Shown here one piece after another: positions 5,965 to 11,001 of a stretch of 11,001 nt of DNA. The DNA comes from Alphaproteobacteria bacterium (lineage in GTDB: Bacteria > Pseudomonadota > Alphaproteobacteria > Micropepsales > Micropepsaceae). The notes beneath the pieces were generated by a model, which was not told the origin of the DNA, ran no database searches, and worked only from the letters and a program-made list of their open reading frames with translations. Both the position numbers and the translations under genes were made by a program. The stretch covers positions 1 through 11,001 of the forward strand of contig JAEKMB010000191.1 of the NCBI GenBank assembly GCA_019508105.1, read 5' to 3'. How positions within the stretch are numbered: the stretch's first letter is position 1; each line of letters opens with the position of its first letter.

Positions 5965-7889
5965 ATCCCAGCCAGCACCTTCTTGAGGTCCCGCTCATTG
6001 AAGGGCTTGTTGAGCTTGGGGACCTTGACCTGGACGCCGTCCGGCAACTCGGCATAGCCGGTGGCCAGGATCACTTTCAAATCCGGCCAGTCTCGGGCAA
6101 TCGCCTCGATCAACTGGGTGCCGCTCATCCTGGGCATGGACTGGTCGGTGATGACCAAGTCGAAGCTTTGCCGGGCCAAATGCTCCAGCGCTTCGGGGCC
6201 TGATCCGGCCTCCACCACCTCGTGCCCAAGGTCTTCCAACATGGCCACGGTGTTGAACAGCACAAGCAGGTCGTCATCCACTGCCAGCACTTTGAGCCTT
6301 CGCCGTCCCGCCGGCGGTTCCGGCGCGGGGACCGCTTCCTGCCGGGCCCGCGCGGCGCTGGTGGCCGAAGGCAGCCAGATTTCCGCGGTGGTACCCTCGC
6401 CCGGCTTGCTGTGCAGGATCAGGCGCCCGCCCATCTGTTCGGCCATGCCATGCACCATGGATAGTCCCAGGCCGGTGCCCTTGCCCACGCCTTTGGTGGT
6501 GAAGAAGGGCTCGGTGGCCCGGGCCAGGGTTTCCTGGTCCATGCCCTCGCCGGTGTCGGTGACCGAGAGGCAGACATATTTCCCCGGCGGCAGGCCGGAG
6601 GCATGACGCAAGTCGATTTCTTCTTCGCGCGCGGCGATGACGATGCGGCCGCCGCCCCGCATGGCATCGCGGGCATTGACGCAAAGATTGAGCAGCGCCA
6701 GTTCCAGCTGATTGTCGTCGGCGATAGCAAGGGGCAGCCCGGGGGAAAATTCCGTGCGCAAATCCACATCCTTGCCCAGGGTGCGTTCTAAGAGGTCTGC
6801 CATGCCACGCACCAGGCCCGCCACATCCAGGGGATGCACATCCAGTTCCTGGCGGCGTGCGAAAGACAGCATGCGCTGGGTCAGGGTGGCGCCGCGCCGC
6901 GCGCCCTGAATGGCGTTGTCCAGGAGACGAAGCTGGGCCGGATCGTCCGGCAGGCGTTTGCGCAGCAGCTCCAAGCTGCCCAGCACCGCCATCAACAGAT
7001 TGTTGAAGTCATGCGCCACCCCGCCGGTCAATTGCCCGATTGCGTCCATCTTCTGCGACTGAAACAGCGCCTCGCGGGCGCGTTCCAGGGATTCCTGCGT
7101 CGCCTTCCGCTCGGTGATGTCGCGGGTGATCTTGGCGAAGCCGGTCAGCGCACCGTTTTGATCGCGGATGGGATCGATCACCACATGGGCCCAGAAGCGG
7201 CTGCCGTCCTTACGCAGGCGCCAGCCTTCGGCTTCGAACTTGCCTTCCTTGGCCGCCGTCGCAAGCGCCCGCGCGGGCATGCCCGCCGCGCGATCCTCCG
7301 GCGTATAGAAATTGGAGAAATGCTTGCCGATGATTTCCTCAGGGCTGTAGCCCTTGATGCGCCGGGCGCCCGGGTTCCAGTTGGTGACGATGCCCTCGGG
7401 GCTCAGCATATAGATGGCATAGTCGGTGACACCCTGGACCAAGAGGCGGAACTGCTCCTCGCTGCGGCGCAAGGCTTCTTCGGTGGCGCGGCGCTCGCTC
7501 AGGTCGCGCGTCACCTTGGCGAAGCCCACCAGCTTTCCCGCTTCATCGCGGATGGGGTCGATCACCACATGCGCCCAGAAGCGGCTGCCGTCCTTGCGCA
7601 CACGCCAGCCTTCGGCTTCGAACTTGCCTTCCTGGGCCGAAATCCGCAGGGCACGGGCCGGCAGCCCACTGGCGCGGTCTTCCGCGGTATAGAAACGCGA
7701 GAAATGCTGGCCGATGATTTCTTCGGGCTTGTAGCCCTTGAAGCGCTGCGCGCCTGCGTTCCAACTGTTCACGATGCCGGTGGGGTCCAGCATGTAGACA
7801 GCATAATCGGTGATGGCCTCGACCAGGACGCGATAGCGTGCGCTTTCCGCGGGGCTATAGGCCCGGTCCTGGGTCAATGGGTTGTTCAT
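5961..7889 (-). CDS. soluble PAS-PAS hybrid histidine kinase with C-terminal receiver
   Basis: The 642-residue protein has no membrane segment and should sense a cytosolic signal. Order: PAS 1 (about 18-135), PAS 2 (about 146-263), HisKA dimerisation domain with H-box GGVAHDFNNLL (289-299, phospho-His293), ATPase domain with N-box (LNLCVNARDAM, Asn405), G1 DTGEGM (445-450) and G2 GKGTGLGL (469-476), a Pro/Ala linker (about 508-530), and a receiver (532-642) with acidic DDD 538-540, phosphoacceptor Asp582 (ITDQSMP), Thr610 and Lys628. All catalytic residues are present. The two PAS domains are nearly identical in their second half. A ligand or cofactor cannot be told. No output domain or adjacent unpaired regulator gene is visible, so signalling must go through its own receiver or a distant partner. 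A possible EcfG promoter lies just upstream. The ATG has AGGA 11 bases before it, a weak ribosome site. Confidence 0.95.
   Translation of the reverse strand: MNNPLTQDRAYSPAESARYRVLVEAITDYAVYMLDPTGIVNSWNAGAQRFKGYKPEEIIGQHFSRFYTAEDRASGLPARALRISAQEGKFEAEGWRVRKDGSRFWAHVVIDPIRDEAGKLVGFAKVTRDLSERRATEEALRRSEEQFRLLVQGVTDYAIYMLSPEGIVTNWNPGARRIKGYSPEEIIGKHFSNFYTPEDRAAGMPARALATAAKEGKFEAEGWRLRKDGSRFWAHVVIDPIRDQNGALTGFAKITRDITERKATQESLERAREALFQSQKMDAIGQLTGGVAHDFNNLLMAVLGSLELLRKRLPDDPAQLRLLDNAIQGARRGATLTQRMLSFARRQELDVHPLDVAGLVRGMADLLERTLGKDVDLRTEFSPGLPLAIADDNQLELALLNLCVNARDAMRGGGRIVIAAREEEIDLRHASGLPPGKYVCLSVTDTGEGMDQETLARATEPFFTTKGVGKGTGLGLSMVHGMAEQMGGRLILHSKPGEGTTAEIWLPSATSAARARQEAVPAPEPPAGRRRLKVLAVDDDLLVLFNTVAMLEDLGHEVVEAGSGPEALEHLARQSFDLVITDQSMPRMSGTQLIEAIARDWPDLKVILATGYAELPDGVQVKVPKLNKPFNERDLKKVLAGI
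7161..7632. repeat. tandem duplication inside the kinase gene (PAS copies, 384-base period)
   Basis: Positions 7161-7248 and 7545-7632 are identical at 83 of 88 bases, exactly 384 bases (128 codons) apart. They encode the second half of the two PAS domains (EGKFEAEGWR to HVVIDPIRD), which differ in only one residue there. Weaker similarity extends on both sides over roughly the whole PAS unit (about 7120-7440 against 7504-7824). Confidence 0.95.
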
Positions 7890-7905
7890 ACGGGATAAAA
7901 TCCTG

Positions 7906-7925
7906 CCCGGCGAGTGAACGCCGGG
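7906..7925. repeat. perfect inverted repeat overlapping the kinase promoter
   Basis: CCCGGCG (7906-7912) and CGCCGGG (7919-7925) flank a six-base loop. On the plus strand TTTTC follows, which superficially resembles a short terminator. On the minus strand the repeat overlaps the -10 box of the EcfG-type promoter and abuts the ribosome site of the kinase gene. It could be an operator or an RNA stem depending on the true start of transcription. Confidence 0.6.
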
Positions 7926-7941
7926 TTTTCGGAAAAGTTCC
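7917..7941 (-). promoter_or_regulatory. EcfG-type general-stress promoter for the kinase gene
   Basis: On the minus strand GGAAC (7941-7937) is followed after exactly 16 bases by CGTT (7920-7917), an exact match to the alphaproteobacterial EcfG/ECF15 consensus GGAAC-N16/17-CGTT. Transcription would start near 7910, about 20 bases before the ATG at 7889, with AGGA (7904-7901) in the leader. The site lies in the 104-base divergent gap shared with dnaJ. No anti-sigma (NepR), PhyR or EcfG gene is in the window. Confidence 0.6.
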
Positions 7942-7993
7942 CCTTCCCCTCAAAGCCTTGATAGAGTGACATAAACAGCCCACTTAGGACGGC

Positions 7994-8870
7994 ATGAAAG
8001 ACCCTTATGAAATCCTCGGCGTGGCCAGGAACGCCAGCGAGGCCGATATCAAGAAGGCGTTCCGCGCCCTGGCCAAGAAACATCACCCCGACAAGCATGC
8101 GGGCGATGCGGCGGCGCAGAAGCGCTTCCAGGAAATCTCCGGCGCCTATGACATTCTGGGCGACAAGCAGAAACGCGCCCAGTTCGATTCCGGCGCCATC
8201 GGTGCCGACGGCAATCCCAAAGGCTTTGATCCGCGCTCAGGGTTCGGCAGCGGCGGCGGTTTCCGTCAGGGCAATCCCTTTGGGGGCGGCGCCAGCGGTC
8301 CTGGCGGTTTTCATTTCAGTTTCGACGACGCCCCGGGCGGCGCGGCAGGCTTTGAGGATATCTTCGCCGACCTGATGGGCGGCCGGCGCGGCCGCGGGGC
8401 ACCCCGCACCGCGCGGGGCGAGGATTTCGCCGCCTCCGTCACCGTCAGCTTTGATGAATCGGCGACGGGCGGCACGCGCCGGGTGGTGCTGCAGAATGGC
8501 GAGCAGATCGACGTCAAGATTCCGGCGGGCGTGAAAGACGGCCAGACCATCCGGGTCAAGGGCCGGGGCGGCGCCGGCCGCGGCGGCGGGGCCAATGGCG
8601 ACATCCTGCTGACCGTGTCGGTGGCGCCGCATCCCTGGATGACGCGCGACGGCAACGACATCCGGATGGACCTGCCGGTGACGCTGAAGGAAGCAGTGCT
8701 GGGCGGCAAAATGCCGGTGCCCACCTTGACCGGCACCGTGTCACTGAGCGTGCCGCCCAACTCCAACACCGGGGTTGGTCGTTTCGCTGCCTGAGCAGGC
8801 CGACGAGTCCCTCAAGGCCTTCCTGGAGGGCTGGGGCCGCGACTATGATCCGCGCGCAAAGATGCGCTAA
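7994..8870 (+). pseudogene. DnaJ-class co-chaperone (CbpA/type B), C-terminus displaced by an internal deletion
   Basis: The first frame (7994-8794) codes a J domain (about 1-65, HPD at 31-33), a Gly/Phe-rich linker (about 80-130) and substrate-binding domains (from about 145) without the zinc-finger of true DnaJ, that is, CbpA/DnaJB architecture that recruits DnaK and stimulates its ATPase. It is normal to NSNTG (256-260, base 8773), then ends after six foreign residues. The genuine C-terminus lies in the next frame from 8775: LVVSLPEQADE through DPRAKMR, TAA at 8868-8870. Compared with CbpA about 22 residues (the RLRVKGKG...GDLY strands) are missing, about 65 bases, and the loss shifts the frame. 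AGGA sits four bases before the ATG. It stands upstream of fabI as in related genomes. The product as written would lack the end of domain II and the dimerisation tail. Confidence 0.85.
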
Positions 8871-8975
8871 CATATTGAAATTGCGTCGATTTTAACGCAC
8901 AGAAAATCCCGTTTGGCGACTGGCCTATTCAGGGTAAATCACTAGGCTCCACGCCCAAATAACGGGGATACCAGC

Positions 8976-9803
8976 ATGCCATTTCCAGGCCTCATGAAAG
9001 GCAAGCGCGGCCTTGTCATGGGCGTGGCCAACCAGCATTCCATCGCCTGGGGCATTGCCCAGGCGTTGCATGAAGCGGGCGCCGAGCTGGCTTTCTCCTA
9101 TCAGGGCGATCTGTTCAAGAAGCGGGTAGTGCCGCTGGTCGCGCCGACAAAGCCGGCGGCGATGGTCGATTGCGATGTGAGCAATGCCGCCTCCATCGAT
9201 GCCGCCTTTGCCGAACTGGGCAAGGTCTGGGACAGCCTGGATTTTTTGGTCCACGCCATCGCCTTTTCCGACAAGGAGCAGCTCAAGGGCCGCTATGTCG
9301 ACACCACGGCGGACAATTTCCGCATGACCATGGACATCAGCTGCTATTCCTTCACCGCCATCGCCCAGCGCGCGGAGAAGATGATGACGGCCGGCGGTAG
9401 CATGGTGACGCTGACTTACCTGGGCGCCGAACGGACTATGCCGCACTATAATGTGATGGGCGTGGCCAAGGCGGCGCTGGAAGCCAGTGTGCGCTACATG
9501 GCCGAGGATCTGGGCAAGAAGAACATCCGGGTGAATTCGATCTCAGCGGGGCCGATCAAGACCCTGGCTTTCGCCGGCATTGCCGACAGCCGCTATATCC
9601 TCAAATGGAACGAATACAACTCGCCCTTGCGCCGCACCGTGACCCAAGGCGAAGTGGGTAATGCCGCGCTCTATTTGTTGTCGGACATGGGCAGCGCCGT
9701 GACGGGCGAAAATTTGCATGTCGATGCGGGCTATCATGTGGTGGGCATGAAGGCCGAGGACGCGCCCGACATTGCCGTGCCGCAAAAGTCGGATGGCGCT
9801 TGA
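8976..9803 (+). CDS. fabI: NADH-dependent enoyl-[acyl-carrier-protein] reductase
   Basis: The 275-residue cytosolic Rossmann-fold enzyme carries out the last reduction of each fatty-acid elongation cycle and is the target of triclosan-type inhibitors. Family hallmarks are the N-terminal GKRGLVMGVANQHSIAWGIA (9-28, dinucleotide-binding), CDVSN (66-70), the FabI-type active site Tyr148 (LTYLGAER), Tyr158 and Lys165 (YNVMGVAK), and ISAGPIKTLAF with PLRRTV. It is complete against E. coli FabI with a slightly longer tail. GGGGA lies seven bases before the ATG. The 105-base gap after dnaJ (8871-8975) contains a weak promoter-like TTGGCG-N16-TAAATC (8913-8940). Its 3' end overlaps the next gene by 11 bases, indicating one transcript with it and probably aroC. 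Confidence 0.97.
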   Translation: MPFPGLMKGKRGLVMGVANQHSIAWGIAQALHEAGAELAFSYQGDLFKKRVVPLVAPTKPAAMVDCDVSNAASIDAAFAELGKVWDSLDFLVHAIAFSDKEQLKGRYVDTTADNFRMTMDISCYSFTAIAQRAEKMMTAGGSMVTLTYLGAERTMPHYNVMGVAKAALEASVRYMAEDLGKKNIRVNSISAGPIKTLAFAGIADSRYILKWNEYNSPLRRTVTQGEVGNAALYLLSDMGSAVTGENLHVDAGYHVVGMKAEDAPDIAVPQKSDGA

Positions 9804-10398
9804 ACTCCCTGATGGGGTAACGCTGTATTTCGCGCGCCACGGCCAGACACAGGCCAATGCCGAAAAGCGTTTCTCCGGCGAGCGTGATACGCCGCTCACC
9901 GCGCTGGGGCTGCAGCAGGCGGCCCAAGTGGGTCATATCCTCAAGCGCGAACTGGGCATGGCAGAAGGTTATCGCTTTGTCTCAAGCCCGCTGGCCCGCG
10001 CTATCGCCACCATGAGGATCGCGCGCCAGGTGATGGGCCTTGCGCCCGAGGACTTCGCCACCGACAACCGGCTGAAGGAAATCGACCTGGGCGTCTGGGA
10101 TCAGCTTACCGACGAAGAAGCCCGCGCCCGGAGTCCCATCCTGTTTGAACAGCGTAGACGCGACAAATGGCATGTGCGGGTACCGGGCGGCGAGAATTAT
10201 GCCGAAGTCGCGGCCCGGATCAGCGACTGGGTGCGCGAACTCAAGACCGACACCATCGCCATCAGCCACGGCGCCACCACCCGAATCTTAAGGGGCCTGC
10301 TGGCGGGGCTGGACTGGCAGGCCATGAGCGCCCTGGACGAGCCCCAAGGCGTGGTTTTCCGGGCCGAAGGCGCCCAAGTCGTTAAACTGGAACGTTAA
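9793..10398 (+). CDS. histidine phosphatase (phosphoglycerate-mutase-like) family protein
   Basis: The 201-residue protein has the RHG core of the branch-1 histidine phosphatase superfamily: FARHGQT (13-19, phospho-His16), the SSPLARA box (64-70, Arg69), the acidic Glu96 in [11 protein letters not shown], and the second histidine His159 in AISHGATTR. Such proteins are mutases or phosphatases acting on sugar phosphates, cobalamin or other metabolites. It is usually annotated as phosphoglycerate mutase in this neighbourhood, but the sequence does not prove glycolytic mutase activity. The start is ATG 9793, overlapping the fabI stop by 11 bases; an upstream TTG at 9772 would add seven unlikely residues. 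It is followed by aroC after 25 bases, with a small 4-bp hairpin (10406-10418) that is too weak to terminate transcription. Confidence 0.92.
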   Translation: MALELPDGVTLYFARHGQTQANAEKRFSGERDTPLTALGLQQAAQVGHILKRELGMAEGYRFVSSPLARAIATMRIARQVMGLAPEDFATDNRLKEIDLGVWDQLTDEEARARSPILFEQRRRDKWHVRVPGGENYAEVAARISDWVRELKTDTIAISHGATTRILRGLLAGLDWQAMSALDEPQGVVFRAEGAQVVKLER

Positions 10399-10423
10399 GG
10401 CAAATCGGGCTAAACCCGGGCCC

Positions 10424-11001
10424 ATGTCGCACAACACCTTCGGCCATCTCTTCCGCGTCACCACCTTTGGCGAAAGCCATGGGCCGGCGATCGGCTGTGT
10501 GGTGGATGGCTGCCCGCCGGGCATTCCCCTCAGCGAAGCCGACATCCAGCCCTGGATGGAAAAGCGCCGCCCGGGACAATCCAAATTCGTCACCCAACGC
10601 CAGGAGCCGGACACGGTGAAAATCCTGTCCGGCGTATTCCAGGACGAGCGCATGGCCGCACAGGTCACCACCGGCACGCCCATCGGGCTGTTGATCGAGA
10701 ATGTGGACCAGCGCTCCAAGGATTATGCCGACATCCGCGACAAGTATCGGCCGGGTCATGCCGACTATACCTATGAAGCCAAATATGGGGTGCGCGACTA
10801 TCGCGGCGGCGGGCGCCAAAGCGCGCGCGAAACCGCGATGCGGGTGGCGGCGGGCGCCATCGCCCGCAAGATCCTGGACAAGATCTATGGCAAGGTGATG
10901 ATCCGCGGCGCCCTGGTGCAGATGGGCACGCAAAAGATCACCCGCGCCAACTGGTCCTGGGAGGCAGTGAACCAGAACCCCTTCTTTTGCCCGGACGCGT
11001 C
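10424..11001 (+). CDS. aroC: chorismate synthase, N-terminal part
   Basis: The frame is open from ATG 10424 to the right edge (192 codons of roughly 360). Chorismate synthase converts 5-enolpyruvylshikimate 3-phosphate to chorismate with reduced FMN, the last step of the shikimate pathway to aromatic amino acids. Signature stretches are [11 protein letters not shown] (10-20, catalytic His19), [16 protein letters not shown] (48-53), [25 protein letters not shown] (109-122), [13 protein letters not shown] (125-137) and NPFFCPDA near the edge. The insert DERMAAQ after SGVF is shared with alphaproteobacterial enzymes. No clear ribosome site is seen before the ATG, so translation may be coupled to the upstream gene. 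It is most likely the third gene of a fabI-phosphatase-aroC transcript. Confidence 0.97.
   Translation, partial: MSHNTFGHLFRVTTFGESHGPAIGCVVDGCPPGIPLSEADIQPWMEKRRPGQSKFVTQRQEPDTVKILSGVFQDERMAAQVTTGTPIGLLIENVDQRSKDYADIRDKYRPGHADYTYEAKYGVRDYRGGGRQSARETAMRVAAGAIARKILDKIYGKVMIRGALVQMGTQKITRANWSWEAVNQNPFFCPDA

Noticed and set aside
6834..7898. Plus-strand frame (354 codons) opposite the kinase
   Set aside because: It is the antisense of the PAS and HisKA regions; its internal repeats simply mirror the PAS duplication.
7906..7929. Hairpin plus TTTT as an intrinsic terminator on the plus strand
   Set aside because: No plus-strand gene ends there, as it lies in a divergent gap, and the T-run is short. 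It is reported as an inverted repeat instead.
7957..7982. Heat-shock (sigma-32) promoter for dnaJ around CTTGAT
   Set aside because: There is no acceptable -10 element at the required spacing.
8750..8800. Programmed frameshift in dnaJ
   Set aside because: There is no slippery heptamer or following stem, and family-conserved residues are absent as well, so frameshifting alone would not restore the protein.
10406..10418. CGGG-CTAAA-CCCG hairpin before aroC as terminator or attenuator
   Set aside because: It is only four base pairs with no T-run.
10382..10933. Minus-strand frame (183 codons) opposite aroC
   Set aside because: The plus strand encodes unmistakable chorismate synthase.
1..11001. 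CRISPR arrays, insertion sequences, tRNA/rRNA genes, phage or defence genes
   Set aside because: None were seen on either strand; the only sizeable repeat is within the kinase gene.

Overview
The window is a GC-rich chromosomal segment of an alphaproteobacterium. The evidence is the gene content and order (pdxH and a type-B dnaJ, then fabI, a histidine-phosphatase gene and aroC), strong G/C preference at third codon positions, and possible GGAAC-N16-CGTT promoters of the kind read by the alphaproteobacterial general-stress sigma factor EcfG. The genus cannot be fixed from the sequence. No IS element, phage gene, CRISPR array, tRNA or rRNA was seen; this looks mostly like ordinary core chromosome.

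Layout. Positions 1-39 may be the tail of a plus-strand gene, followed by a strong bidirectional terminator (71-102). A 49-residue hydrophobic mini-gene (120-269, minus) and a membrane-anchored C-type-lectin-fold protein (348-995, minus) come next. A CPA2 cation/proton antiporter without a regulatory RCK domain (1160-2386, plus) runs convergently into a minus-strand block: pdxH (5283-4654), a CDF metal-efflux gene (fieF type, broken), cytochrome b561 (3718-3170) and an outer-membrane-like protein (3173-2394). Within this block pdxH/fieF and b561/barrel each overlap by 4 bases. A SEL1-repeat protein (5323-5964, plus) diverges from pdxH and meets, stop codon on stop codon, a 642-residue PAS-PAS-histidine kinase-receiver protein (7889-5961, minus). 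Diverging from the kinase is a dnaJ/cbpA-type gene (broken), then fabI, a phosphoglycerate-mutase-like gene overlapping fabI by 11 bases, and aroC, which runs off the right edge.

The points most worth a second look are these. (i) fieF and dnaJ each appear to have lost a short internal block of roughly 62-65 bases, in both cases out of frame by the same phase, so both are split into two reading frames. This is either real decay or a systematic assembly fault. (ii) A good EcfG-type promoter match lies in front of the kinase, embedded in a perfect 7-bp inverted repeat, and a near match with the same layout lies in front of the 49-residue hydrophobic mini-gene, suggesting both belong to the general stress response. 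(iii) The two PAS domains of the kinase are a very recent-looking tandem duplication, with 83 of 88 bases identical in the core. No wholly new multi-gene system was recognised.
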